This document shows, one piece after another, positions 33,158 to 44,700 of a stretch of DNA of 64,000 nucleotides. The notes beneath the pieces are model-generated. The model was not told the origin of the DNA. It ran no database searches and saw nothing but the letters and a program-made list of their open reading frames with translations. A program made the translations under genes and the position numbers. The stretch spans positions 310,001-374,000 of the forward strand of contig NZ_JUGR01000002.1 of NCBI RefSeq assembly GCF_000800015.1. Reading direction: 5' to 3'. Numbering within the stretch: position 1 is the first letter of the stretch; the number at the start of each line of letters is the position of its first letter. Origin of the DNA: Terriglobus sp. TAA 43 (GTDB taxonomy: Bacteria; Acidobacteriota; Terriglobia; Terriglobales; Acidobacteriaceae).

Positions 33158-35155
33158 ATGCCGATCAAACGCCACACCCCCTGTATTCTCGCTGTAATCT
33201 TCCTCTTTGCATCGTGGGTGTGCGCACTGTCTCAAGCGCCGACACAGGATGCATGGTCACAGTGGTCGCTGGAGCAACATGGGACTCTTCAGGCCCTGCT
33301 CAATGCTGATTCAACCCGTAAGGGCGGCCACATCGAGTTGAAACGCACAAACGCAGCGCAGCCAATACATCTCGCGTTTTCGAATGTGCAGGCCCTCGGA
33401 ATCGATCGCGATAAGCAGCAGTGGTGGGTATTGCCCCTTTCAGAAAAGACGCCTGAAATCATAGTGAACGACGGCGTCTGGATCTTGCCGGCCAGTGCAA
33501 GCTCACAAGCGCAGGCCTGGTACTTGCAGCTACACGGCGGCCACGTGCGCGTATCCCAGAATGGAGGCGAGGTTAAGGTCGATGCAGACCTGGATCGCGC
33601 TGCGGTCGATGCATTTGAAGCGCGGCCCCACAGCGATGTCTTCGCACATCGCTTTTCGGTCGTCGTTGACGGAAAGCATGATCTGGAAAATGCTCTGGCA
33701 GGGTTTTACTGGGGCACAATGTTGCCGCTCGTAGTGGAGCGCACCATGGCCGCAAATTTCGAGCACAGCGATGGCTATGTCCTGAGCACATTGATGCTCA
33801 GTAAATACTCTGGAACCTATCCTGCTGTCGATCACGAGTTCCAGATTGCCGGTCGCCTTGCAATGGGATCTCCGCTCGACCTGGATATTGTGCGCCGCAT
33901 GATCGAGCTACAGTTTCGACTTATGCGAGAAGATCCGGAGCACTTGTATCGCGCACCCTGTTCTCTGCAGCAAGATGGTCACGCCGAGTATTACATCCGC
34001 CGGAACAGTGTGGACAACAAGGAGAATGCGACGATGTTTCCACTCACGGGAGATATCGAGGTCATGGGCGAAGCCTGGCAGTACTATGCCATGTCCAATG
34101 ACCTGCCGTGGTTGCGTGCCCACATCGAGGATCTGGAGCACGCCGCGGGTTGGACACTCGCGCATATCGATCCCTATGGCCGTCTCTGGTCGGATGTCTA
34201 CTACGAGGACCAGGTGATCAAGGACGGGCGAGAGACCGAAGCACAGGCGTTTGCTGCGCACTCGTTTCATCTGCTGTCAAAGATGGAAGCGAGGCTTGGG
34301 CGACAGGCGAAGGCACAACAATACGCCGCGACGGAACAAAAGCTGGCGGCGGCATTGGTTCGACCACTACCGGACGGCTTCTGGGATGCAAAACAGGAGC
34401 GCTTCACCGATTGGGTGGATCGGCTTGGCGTTGCTCACGATCATATTCATCTCGCAGCCAACACAACACCGGTCAGCTTCGGCTATGCAACCGCCGCACA
34501 AGCCGCAGCAGTACAACGCATGGTGCAAGCGAATGATGCGGAGTTTGAGCGCTTTCCAACCTTCGTTGCCGCACACGTCGAAGCCTATAGCAAATCAGAG
34601 ATGGGTGTCGCCGGCCCTTACGATCTCAGTGCCGCTGGACGTTATTGGTTTTGGGACGCCGCTTACCGTGCTGGCATCCGAGACAGCGCAACACTGTTAC
34701 AGCAACTCAACACGGTTGCTGCAGAGGCCGCGAAGGACAATTACTTCATGGGCGAACGATACGACATGGACCACGTCTACTATGTCGATGGCAAAAACGC
34801 CCACGGCGCAGTGAAGTACTTCGAGTATCCAAACGTCTTCGCCAATGTGCTGATGGAACGCCTACTCGGTATCAATCGCTCCAATGGAGGTATTGCGTTG
34901 ACGCCGAATCTGAACGCCTTCGCCCATGCCGAATTCACCACACCACAATATGCTCTCCGCTATGACTCCACGCCCAACGGATTTTCCGTGACAAATCTGT
35001 CTTCGCGATCACAGAGCTTCCAAGTGAATCTACGCGGGTTGGGTAACGAGCAGCGGAAGTTTCATCTCGTCGGCTTACGCACCACAGCCGATAAGGACGG
35101 AACCTATACGCTCATGCTTGCACCGGGCGAAAACGTTACCTGGAAAGCGCTGTAA
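33158..35155 (+). CDS. Secreted (alpha/alpha)6-barrel glycosidase-like protein
   Basis: 665 residues. Signal peptide ~1-25 (CILAVIFLFASWVCALSQA). An N-terminal beta domain (~35-170) is followed by a long helical region (~180-590) with the six-hairpin features (GDIEVMGEAWQYYAMSNDLPWLR, DPYGRLWSDVYYEDQ, GPYDLSAAGRYWFWDAAYRAGI) and a C-terminal beta-sandwich (~600-665). Acidic residues in WSDVYYEDQ and E-rich ETEAQAFAAH are candidate catalytic residues. Family most like GH15/63/78-type enzymes, not resolvable by eye. Probably degrades an exogenous glycan in the periplasm. Confidence 0.65.
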   Translation: MPIKRHTPCILAVIFLFASWVCALSQAPTQDAWSQWSLEQHGTLQALLNADSTRKGGHIELKRTNAAQPIHLAFSNVQALGIDRDKQQWWVLPLSEKTPEIIVNDGVWILPASASSQAQAWYLQLHGGHVRVSQNGGEVKVDADLDRAAVDAFEARPHSDVFAHRFSVVVDGKHDLENALAGFYWGTMLPLVVERTMAANFEHSDGYVLSTLMLSKYSGTYPAVDHEFQIAGRLAMGSPLDLDIVRRMIELQFRLMREDPEHLYRAPCSLQQDGHAEYYIRRNSVDNKENATMFPLTGDIEVMGEAWQYYAMSNDLPWLRAHIEDLEHAAGWTLAHIDPYGRLWSDVYYEDQVIKDGRETEAQAFAAHSFHLLSKMEARLGRQAKAQQYAATEQKLAAALVRPLPDGFWDAKQERFTDWVDRLGVAHDHIHLAANTTPVSFGYATAAQAAAVQRMVQANDAEFERFPTFVAAHVEAYSKSEMGVAGPYDLSAAGRYWFWDAAYRAGIRDSATLLQQLNTVAAEAAKDNYFMGERYDMDHVYYVDGKNAHGAVKYFEYPNVFANVLMERLLGINRSNGGIALTPNLNAFAHAEFTTPQYALRYDSTPNGFSVTNLSSRSQSFQVNLRGLGNEQRKFHLVGLRTTADKDGTYTLMLAPGENVTWKAL

Positions 35156-35215
35156 GTCGGGCTCGACCTCACCTTTGCTGCCTAATTAAGGCCCGCGAGG
35201 GCGACAGCGCAGTTA

Positions 35216-35236
35216 TTGCCTTCGTTGCGAAGGCAA
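35216..35236 (+). terminator. Inverted repeat downstream of the glycosidase-like gene
   Basis: Perfect 9-bp stem TTGCCTTCG / CGAAGGCAA with a TTG loop, 60 bases after the stop. No T-run, so its role as a terminator is uncertain. Confidence 0.4.
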
Positions 35237-35353
35237 TGAAGGTGTGTTGTGTAGAACCACATAGTTTCCCGTGTAGTCCCCTCCATAGATTCATTGTTAC
35301 CGACAACCTACTCTCATGAAAGCGCTTCCCCATCTTCGCTTCATAGAGAGACC

Positions 35354-35638
35354 ATGAAAAACAAAATCGCCGCCGCCCTTGTTACAGCAATCAGCCTCGT
35401 CTCCGTTACCCTCCTGTTTGCTCAGGGGCCTCCGGTTGTCAATATCAGCTCCTACCGCCACGGCAACCTCGCAGCAGCTCAGAATTACATTGTGCAGGCC
35501 TACCAGATGGTCAATCAGGCACAGCAGGCCAACGACGGCCAGCTCGGTGGGCACGCTGCACGCGCGAAGCAGTTGCTCTCGCAGGCGGACTATGAGCTGC
35601 GCCAGGCAGCAAATGTCTCGAACGAAGAAGGTCACTAA
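35354..35638 (+). CDS. Small secreted helical protein (94 aa)
   Basis: ATG 35354 gives a signal peptide MKNKIAAALVTAISLVSVTLLFAQ; the mature ~70 residues are Gln/Ala-rich helices (LAAAQNYIVQAYQMVNQAQQAN, AKQLLSQADYELRQAAN). No Cys and no enzyme motif. An in-frame ATG 20 codons upstream lacks a signal and is not used. Unknown function; small exported helical proteins of this kind are common in Acidobacteriota. Confidence 0.75.
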   Translation: MKNKIAAALVTAISLVSVTLLFAQGPPVVNISSYRHGNLAAAQNYIVQAYQMVNQAQQANDGQLGGHAARAKQLLSQADYELRQAANVSNEEGH

Positions 35639-35759
35639 CAACGACCTTCATCACCCCGACAACATTTATAAAATCCGCAATGGCTTTCTTCTGCAAGGTG
35701 GGGGACAATGAATTGCCTCGAATTGCCTCACAATAACGCCATCCAGAACCGAGAGCACC

Positions 35760-37598
35760 ATGCTGAAGTTCATCCGAGCCCTGATCCAACCCTACCGCCG
35801 CACGCTATGTGTCATCTTCCTCGCCATGCTGGTAGAAGCGGCCATGAGCCTGGCTGCGCCGTGGCCGTTGAAAATCATCCTCGATGATGTGGTGAAGAAG
35901 CATGGCCAGCCATCGGGAGTCTCTAAGTTCATGTACGAGCATTTCGCTCATAGCGATCCAGTTCATTTCGCTGGTGTAATCGCAGTGTTGTTTGTTCTGA
36001 TCGCGATCCTCGGCAGCGTCGCTTCTTACATCGACAACTACTACACCGAGAGCGTTGGACAGTGGGTCGCGTATGACCTTCGGTTGAAGGTATATACGCA
36101 CCTACAGCGACTTTCGCTCGGCTATTACAGCACGCACGAGACCGGCTCCATCCTCAGCACACTCACCACCGACATCCAGACGATCCAGGGGTTTGCATCC
36201 TCTCAAACGCTGAACATCCTCGTCGACATGCTCACGATCGTATGCATGCTCGGACTTATGTTCTGGCTCAACTGGGATTTCACCCTCATTGCGCTGGCAG
36301 TCACGCCGTTCCTTCTGCTGTTCGTCTCGCGCTTCAAGAAGGCGGTGAAGGCTGCTACGCACGAGGTTCGCAAGCAGCAAAGCGAAATCGTCTCCGTTGT
36401 GCAGGAGGGTCTTCAATCCATGGTAGTGGTGGAGGCCTTCGGCCAAGAGAAGACCGAGGAACGCATGCTTGCCGACGTTAGCCAATCCGCGGTCAATGCG
36501 GCATTAAAAGCTCGCAGCGTAAAGTCGCTCCTGTCGCCGGTGGTAAGCATCACTGTTGCGGCTTGCACAGCGCTTGTTCTGTGGCGCGGTGCAGCCCTCA
36601 TTCTTGCGGGTACCATGAGCATCGGCTCGCTCACCGTCTACCTTGCCTATCTCAGCCGCTTCTTTAAGCCGGTGAAAGATCTCGCAACAACCACAAATGC
36701 CATCGCGCAAGTCTCCGTCGGGACAGAGCGTGTGCGCGCCATCCTGGATGCAGACGGCTCCATCCCCGATGACCCCAATGGCATTGAGCTTGAATCGTTA
36801 CGCGGCGAGATTGAGTTGCGTCATGTTGCATTCGGCTATGACACAACAACACAGGTACTGTCAGATGTTTCGGTGACAATCAAGCCGGGCGATTTCGTCG
36901 GCGTTGTCGGCATGACGGGCAGCGGCAAGTCCACACTCATGAGCCTGCTGCCACGCTTTTACGACGTTAGCTCGGGCGAATTGCTCCTTGATGGCGAAGA
37001 CGTGCGCAAGTACAAGCTCGCCTGGCTCCGCAATCAAATCGGCTACGTCATGCAGGAGACCATTCTCTTTCGCGGAACGATTCTCGACAACATCCTCTTC
37101 GGTCACCCCGGAGCGACGCGTGACGATGCTATCCAAGCTGCGAAGCTTGCCAACGCGGATGAGTTCATCACACGCATGCCACTTGGCTACGATACCGTCG
37201 TCGGCGAGCGCGGATCGACACTCTCCGGTGGGCAGCGTCAACGCATCGGTATCGCACGTGTCATGATCCGCAAGAACCCGATTCTGTTGCTCGATGAACC
37301 TACAGCAGCGCTCGATAGCGAATCGGAAAAGCTTGTCATCGACGGGCTGGAAACACTCATGCACGGCAAGACCGTCATCGCCATCGCACACCGCCTCAGC
37401 ACGATCCGCAACGCGAACCTAATCCTTGTGCTAGCAGATGGTGTTATCGCAGAAAGCGGCACACACGAAGAATTGATGTCACGTAACGGCATCTATGCCG
37501 GCCTGTATCACGTACAGTTCAATGCAGCGTCTGAGACCCCAACGGAGATATCATCTCCTCTCGATCACACGAGGAATATCGAATGTCCCGTACCTTAG
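35760..37598 (+). CDS. ABC exporter, fused permease and ATPase (MsbA-like)
   Basis: 612 residues. Six membrane segments (~15-310) form an ABC_membrane domain and the ATPase follows (~345-590): Walker A GMTGSGKST (~385), Q loop, signature LSGGQRQRIG (~488), Walker B ILLLDEPTAALD (~508), H loop IAHRLST. Half-transporter that would work as homodimer, exporting lipids or drugs. The phospholipase D-like gene starts inside its last 16 bases, so the two are translated together. Confidence 0.93.
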   Translation: MLKFIRALIQPYRRTLCVIFLAMLVEAAMSLAAPWPLKIILDDVVKKHGQPSGVSKFMYEHFAHSDPVHFAGVIAVLFVLIAILGSVASYIDNYYTESVGQWVAYDLRLKVYTHLQRLSLGYYSTHETGSILSTLTTDIQTIQGFASSQTLNILVDMLTIVCMLGLMFWLNWDFTLIALAVTPFLLLFVSRFKKAVKAATHEVRKQQSEIVSVVQEGLQSMVVVEAFGQEKTEERMLADVSQSAVNAALKARSVKSLLSPVVSITVAACTALVLWRGAALILAGTMSIGSLTVYLAYLSRFFKPVKDLATTTNAIAQVSVGTERVRAILDADGSIPDDPNGIELESLRGEIELRHVAFGYDTTTQVLSDVSVTIKPGDFVGVVGMTGSGKSTLMSLLPRFYDVSSGELLLDGEDVRKYKLAWLRNQIGYVMQETILFRGTILDNILFGHPGATRDDAIQAAKLANADEFITRMPLGYDTVVGERGSTLSGGQRQRIGIARVMIRKNPILLLDEPTAALDSESEKLVIDGLETLMHGKTVIAIAHRLSTIRNANLILVLADGVIAESGTHEELMSRNGIYAGLYHVQFNAASETPTEISSPLDHTRNIECPVP

Positions 37599-38560
37599 TT
37601 GTTCTGCCCGATGATTCAGCCCAGCCGATCCTTGATGCCATCGCAGGTGCCCGCAGTTCTATCCGCATCAAGATGTTTATCTTTTCCGATCCGCAGCTGC
37701 TCGCCAGCACGATCGCCGCGCATCGTCGTGGAATAAAGGTACGCATCATGCTCAACCCCTCGCGCCGCGACGGACAAAAGGAGAACGAAGCTTCCCGAAA
37801 GATGCTCGTTGATGCTGGCGTGGATGTCATCGATAGCAACCCCGCCTACGACCTGACTCATGAGAAGTCCATGGTCATCGACGATGACGTTGCCTTTGTG
37901 GAGTCATTGAATTGGCAGACGAAGAATCTCACCGTCACGCGCGACTACGCCGTTGTAACGCGCCACCGGCACGAGGTCGCAGAGATCATCGAATGCTTTG
38001 AAGCAGACTGGCATCGGACGTCATTTCTTGCAGGGGATCGCTCACGCTTGATCTGGTGCGTGGGCAATGGTCGCGAGCGCCTTGCGCAACTGATCGATGA
38101 CTCAAAGCACTCCTTATGGTTGCAAAACGAACGCTACCAGGACCCCGTTATCATCGAGCATCTCGTACGCGCCGTGCAGCGTGGCGTAAAGATTCATCTG
38201 ATGGCGCGCCCTCCACACACGCTCAAGAAAGACAAGTTGATTGAGGGCGTGAGCGGACTGCGCATTCTGAACGATGTCGGCGTAAAAGTTCATCGGATGC
38301 ATCACCTGAAGCTGCATGCCAAGCTGTTACTCGCCGACGGCAAACGAGCCATCATTGGATCCATCAATCTCGCGCCAGGCAGCTTTGACAGCCGTCGCGA
38401 ACTCGCCATCGCCCTTGACGATAAACCGCTGATCACACGTATCGAATCCGTTCTTCATCACGACTGGGCCAACTCTAAGTCGATGGATTTATCCGACAAA
38501 GGCCTGCTGGAAGAGCTAAGCGGAGTGGATGACCATGTGAAGGAGTCCCTCGCCCTATAG
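37583..38560 (+). CDS. Phospholipase D / cardiolipin synthase-like protein
   Basis: 325 residues with two HKD motifs: H93-x-K95-x4-D100 (HEKSMVIDD) and H245-x-K247-x4-D252 (HAKLLLADG), each followed by the typical S/N-rich strand (SLNWQ; GSINLAPGSFDSRRELA). It acts as phosphatidyl transferase or hydrolase through a His-bound intermediate. It lacks the N-terminal membrane segments of classical cardiolipin synthases, so soluble or peripheral. Overlap with the ABC exporter gene suggests lipid handling as a shared theme. Confidence 0.88.
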   Translation: MSRTLVVLPDDSAQPILDAIAGARSSIRIKMFIFSDPQLLASTIAAHRRGIKVRIMLNPSRRDGQKENEASRKMLVDAGVDVIDSNPAYDLTHEKSMVIDDDVAFVESLNWQTKNLTVTRDYAVVTRHRHEVAEIIECFEADWHRTSFLAGDRSRLIWCVGNGRERLAQLIDDSKHSLWLQNERYQDPVIIEHLVRAVQRGVKIHLMARPPHTLKKDKLIEGVSGLRILNDVGVKVHRMHHLKLHAKLLLADGKRAIIGSINLAPGSFDSRRELAIALDDKPLITRIESVLHHDWANSKSMDLSDKGLLEELSGVDDHVKESLAL

Positions 38561-38730
38561 CGCCATGCGAAGGTGCGCGGGTATGGACTCCAGCTGTGAA
38601 CATTGGGTTAATCCAATGGTAGCGTCGCGTGCAGAATTCCATTTCTGCATTGAAGAACGTTTCACCTTCGAAGTGATAGACTTCCCCGCACATCCTTTTA
38701 CAACTTCCCATTGGTTCTCCGGAGGAACCC

Positions 38731-41700
38731 TTGCTCGCGCTGCTTCGGCCATTTTGTCTTTCTGCTGTCTTGATCCCTGCCCTGACCGTACCTTTAGCCT
38801 TTGCGCAGTCCCCCACCGTCGTCACGGCTGGAACGTCGCAGTTGCAGAGTCTCCCACTGACATTTGAATCTTCCATCTCTGCCCGGAACGAATATTTGAT
38901 TCGTTCCGGCGCCATGATCGCAAAAGTTGGGCCTACCGAGCTACAGATTGCTCTCCCTGCCGCGAAAGGCACATCAGAGCTGCTGTCCGTCCAACTTGGA
39001 AACGCCAGCGCAAAGGCCGAACCCACCGTCTCGGAAAAGCAGAGCGGCGACGCGAACTATCTGATCGGCAACATGTCGGAATGGCGAACCCATGTGTCTC
39101 GTTACGGAAGACTGACTTACGCGAACGTCTACTCCGGCATTGATCTCACTTACTATGGCAACGGCTCTCGCCTGGAACATGACTTCATCGTGCAGCCAGG
39201 AGCAGATCCGGCCACGATCGACATGCGCTTCCGAGGAAGCCGCAAGGCCCACCTCCTGCCGAACGGCGACCTGCTTCTATCCCTGGACAAGAGCGCTGTC
39301 ACTCTCCATAAGCCTGTCGCCTATCAATCGCGCGACGGTGTACGAAGCGACATCCCAGTACAGTTCGCTCTCTCCGGTGACAACGTCCGCTTCTCGGTCG
39401 GCAGCTATGACCATTCCCAGCCGCTGGTGATTGATCCGGTCATCACTCTTGCAACTTACCTTGCTGGGACTGGTGCAGACACCGTAACGGCGGTCGCCAC
39501 GGATGCTGGCGGCAACATCATCGTCACGGGTTATACAAACTCAACAGACTTCCCTACCAAAAACCCACTGCAATCGGGGGTTGGCGGTAGCGGCGTAAAG
39601 AATGCCTTCGTCACGAAGCTGGACCCAACTGGGAAGACATTAATCTATTCAACCTATCTTGGCGGTTCTTCACCGACTCAAGGTGACTTCGGTGGTGCAA
39701 TCGCCATCGACTCAGCAGGCAACGCAATTGTCGCGGGCACTTCTTCGTCCAGTGACTTCCCACACGTGGGTTCAGTTCCACCCGTAAGCACCTGCCAATA
39801 CACCAGCTCCTGCTATTTCATAGCATCACTTAAGCCCGATGGCTCCGCACTGAATTACTCGGGCAGAATCGGCGGCCTTCAGGGCAACTATACAAACGGC
39901 GTGAATGGCCGAGTCGCAGTCGATGCTTCCGGCAATGCTTATCTTGCGGGACTAACTGACGACATTGGCTTCTACGTCACTCCCGGCACGTTCGGGGGAA
40001 GTCCGGTTGGCTATCCCTCCAGTCAGATGTTCGTCATGAAGGTGAACCCGACCGGCAACGTCGTGTACTCCACGATCGTTCCTGGCAATGCTGCAACTTC
40101 TCCAAGTCAGCCGTTTACCAACGCGTTCCTTCCAACGGGTATCTCTGTAGATAGCTCCGGCAGAGCGACTGTGCTTGCCTGGGGTGGGCCAGGTTTGCCC
40201 ACGACTCCTGGAGTTGTAGGAGCTCAGTTTCCCAACTCTTACCCGAATGTTTCAGATTCATCTGCTGGTGTTGTGTTGCGATTGAATGCAACAGCTACTG
40301 CACTCGACTTTGCCAGCTATTTGCCTGGAACAGATCAAGCTGGCGGCTTGGCAATTGACTCCAACGGCAACCTCTGGATCGCCGGAACAACAAACGAGAC
40401 GAACCTTCCGGTAAGCACGAATGCATATCAAAAGACACTTAGTGTTGGCGCCGTCTCCAATACTGCAAACGGTTCTGGTTACATCATGGAGCTCGCGCCT
40501 GGAGCCACCAGCATACTCGCAGCAACATATCTCGATGGCACAGGTGTCGGCCAGAACTATGAGTCGAGTTCCTTCTCAGCCATTAGCTTGGACAGTCAGT
40601 CGAACGTATTTGTAGGTGGCACTACCAGTTCACCGGATTTCCCCATGAAGAATCCTTTCGCCACTGTCCTCTCGACTGCTGGCACCATTTGGGGAATGGT
40701 CCTGGCAGAAATGAGCCCAGACCTTAGCACATTGAAATTCGGATCATTTCTGAATGCGACAGGGCCATCCAGCTATGAAGGTTCAAACTTCGGCGCCATG
40801 ACACTCGATGCACAGGACAACCTGATCGCCGCAGGAACCACCTTCGCCACAGATTTCCCGACGACCACAGGCAGCGTTCAGCCAACACCTCCAACGCCCG
40901 CCAGTCCCTATACATCCTATTTGCACAGCTTCGTTGCAAAAATCGATATGTCGATAGCTGCGCCTGCGGTTTGCTTTGACAAGCGAGGCATCGGTTTCGG
41001 AAGCGTCAACGCAAACACGTCCAGCAGCATAAGTGTTCAAGTAACTAACTGCGGAAATGCACCACTGAATATCAATGCAATCATTTCGGATGCTCCAACC
41101 GTAACTGCCACCCAAAGCTGTAGTCCTGTTGCTCCTGGAGCGGTATGCCCGATACAGGTTACCTTCACTCCCGTCAGCAGCGCCGGCACTTCAGGTACCC
41201 TGACGTTTTCGACCAACGCTGCTACCCTTCCGCAGAAGGTTACATTCAACGGCCAGGGTATTGCCCCCAGCATCTTTCCGGTGACTAATCCTGTTTCATT
41301 TGGCCATTATCTAGTCGGGACGCTGTCGACCAACGGTGGTCTTCTTCTGCAAAACAAGGGACAAGTCGCCCTCATAATTAGCAGCGTGAGCGTATCTGGT
41401 TCTGCCTTCGCGGTGGCGAGCCAGACCTGTACTGGGCGATCCATCGCAGCAAACTCTTATTGCAGCGTCGCTCTCTCATTCACACCGCCAACCGCGGGTG
41501 TACTTTCTGGGACCGTTACGGTCGCATCGAATGATCCGCAAACACCACAGCTTGTGGTTGATATTACCGGCACGGGAGACGCCGTTTATGCAACCCCAAC
41601 ACTGTCCTCCATCAGCGTCCCAACCACACTTGTAAACACAGCGGTCACCGAGAACCTGACAGGCGCAAACTTCTATCCGCAATCCGTGGTTCAACTCAAC

Positions 41701-44700
41701 GGTGCACCGGTCACTACTAAGTTTTTGAGCAATACGCTATTGCAGGTAACCATACCTGTCGGTGCCATTACAGCCTTGGGAGAACAGGGCCTCACCGTAG
41801 TAAATCCTGCTCCTGGAGGCACAAGTAGCACTGTGGCCATCACGCCCTACAGTGTTATTCCATTAACGCTCAGCAACATGGTTTACGACGCAACATCGAA
41901 GAAAATCTTCGCTGCAGTTCCAAACCTTTCCACCACAAATCCGAACACGATCCTGCCGATTGATCCCGCAACTGGCAGCACAGGGACTCCCATCCCTGTT
42001 TTGAATAATCCCACCAACCTCGCCGTGTCTGACGATGGTCGCTACTTGTACGTGTCGCCTTTCGCGCAAAACGGAGTCACAGGACAGTTGCAACGCATCG
42101 ATCTGACAACAGGCTCAGTCGATCGGACCTTTACTCTGCCCGGATCATCCACTGGCATTCGGGAGATGCATGTGGTGCCGGGATATCCAGAACTACTCGT
42201 TGCAACGTTGACGATCAATGCTTCTCCTTCTGAAAACGGAGTGGCTCTTTTCAACGATGCCGGACTTGTCGAGTACCACTCAAATGGATATGGCTCACCT
42301 GGCTGGTCGCTCGATTCATTCCAGTTCGTCGGACAAACTTTCTACGCACCCTACGGCGGCGGTTTCTCGAACTACGCAGTACTTCCCACCGGTTTCGTTA
42401 GCCTGAATCCACCCTCCTGCTGCACGGGCGCCACCGGTTCTGTCACAACCGATGGTTCGCAGTTGTATACCAGCACAGGTCAAGTGTGGGATCCGCGGAC
42501 CAGCAGACTGATAGGCACTTACTCCGTGCCCGTTTACCCTAATAGTTTTTATGCCGATGCGGTCATCAAGCGGACATTCTTTATGAGCAATTTTGTCCCG
42601 AACGTTTCGGGCACAACAATGCTGAGCTATGACTCGTCTACATTGCAGAGTGCAGGCTCTCTCTCCTTTGGTTCCGTGGGAGGTGGCTATTGGTTAATGC
42701 ATTCCACAGGTGACTATTTCGCTTTTGGCAATAACCTCACGGGCGGTTCGTTCACTGATCCTTCTTACACCACAAATCTGATCCTGTTCCGCAGCAGTCT
42801 GGGCGCTCCAGGAACACCTACAGGGCCAACGATCGTAAGCACCTCGCCTTCGAACCTGCCCGCAAGCTCTCCTGCCACCACGGTCACGCTTACGGGAAGC
42901 GGGTTTGATGCAGATGCAGTCGTCTCATGGAACGGCAGCCCTCGCGTTACAACCTACACCAGCGCGACCTCACTGCAGGTACAACTTACCGCCGACGATC
43001 TGAATACCGCTGGCATTGGCAAACTCAGCGTGAAGAATGCTGGCACCGGACTTACGGGAGCCAACTTTAACTTCCAGATGATCGGCGCTCCGATCACGTT
43101 CTCTCCCGCCTCGCTTACTTTCCCGGCGCAGGCTGTGAACTCCACCTCAGCACAACAGGCCATCACGCTTACCAACACCAGCGGCGCAGACATTCACGAT
43201 CTGACATTGGCTGTTACGGGGACGGATGCCACTCTGTTTAAACAAAAAAACAATTGCCTGGCCACGCTGATTTCCGGAGCAAGTTGCACCGCGAGTGTCA
43301 CCTTTACCTCCAGCAGCACAGGTACAAAATCCGCTTCGTTGATCGTCAACCAGGCCGGTGTGGCACTTCCTGCAACGGCAGCTTTGTCCGGTAAGGGAAG
43401 CACACCAGGATTCACTCTTTCGAAGACGGTCACTAATTTCGACACCTTTGGCGTAGGTTTGTACAAACAGATCGTGGTGGCTTACATCACGAACACCGGC
43501 GAAATTCCGATCACCAACGTCAAGGCCAGCATTTCGGGCACCAATAGTGCTGACTTCACTGGTTCAACAAGTTGCTATGACGTCAGCTTGGGAGTAGGTC
43601 TCCAATGCCTGGCCTTTGTCTCCTTCCAGCCTCAGGCCATCGGTGCCCGTACCGCCACATTGACAATCTCGGCAGACGGCGCAGCCTCGCAGCAACTTAC
43701 ACTTACCGGTACTGGTGTACGTACGGGCCTAAGTACCTCCGCCACAACGTTCGCGTTCGGGGACATCGTTGTAGGAGATACCAGGTCAGCAACGACTACG
43801 TTTACAAACACCGGCGAAGCGACGCTGGATATGCTTCAGGTGGTTTTCGACTCGTTAGACCGCTCTGCATCGCAGTTCTCTTACAACACGACTTGTGCCC
43901 AGAGCAGTAACTCCAGTTACTGGAGCCTGGCGCCGGGCCAAAGCTGCACGTTCACACTGATTCTTGCTCCGTCGCGCCTCGGTGCCTTATCGAATGCGTT
44001 GACGTTCGGAGTGATAATGCAAACGGGCGACGGCAGCATGCCAGCAATTCAGGCGCCGATGCGTCAACGCATCACCTACACCATGAATGGAATCGACGCA
44101 TTTGGCCTGGGCGCCACATCCGTGGACTCAGGGAACGTCATCGCGGGACAAGGCTCGTCGGAAAAGACAATCTCTCTGATCGCCGCAAACGGTTTCGCGT
44201 TCGGCTTGAATGGCACGTTGTCTGGAACAGACGCTTCGGAGTTCAACTACAGCAATGACTGCCCCACTTCGATCACCGCAGCCACCAGTTGCACACTGCA
44301 CATCAAGTTCACTCCAACGACAGTAGGAGCAAAGACTGCAATATTAACGTTGGTTCCGCAGCGCTCATCGCCACAGACAACCTATCCGTTTGGGCTCATT
44401 GCCCCGTTGCCGCGGGTCATAATGCTCACGGGAACAGGCAGTGATTTCAATATCTCTGGCGGTTCGGGAGGTTCGGGGGGATCCGCAGGAACGCCAGCGG
44501 CAACTGTTACTGCTGGGCAACCTGCAGCTTATTCCTTGTCCGTTTCCCAGTCGGTGGGCTCTCAAGACATCGTGACGATGTCATGCGGCAATCTTCCGCA
44601 ATATGCCACGTGTACCTTCACTCCACCGTCCTTTACTCTCGGGTCGGCTCCAACGGTTGTGAACCTGTCTATCAGCACTCAGCAGACAGCAACCTCCAGC

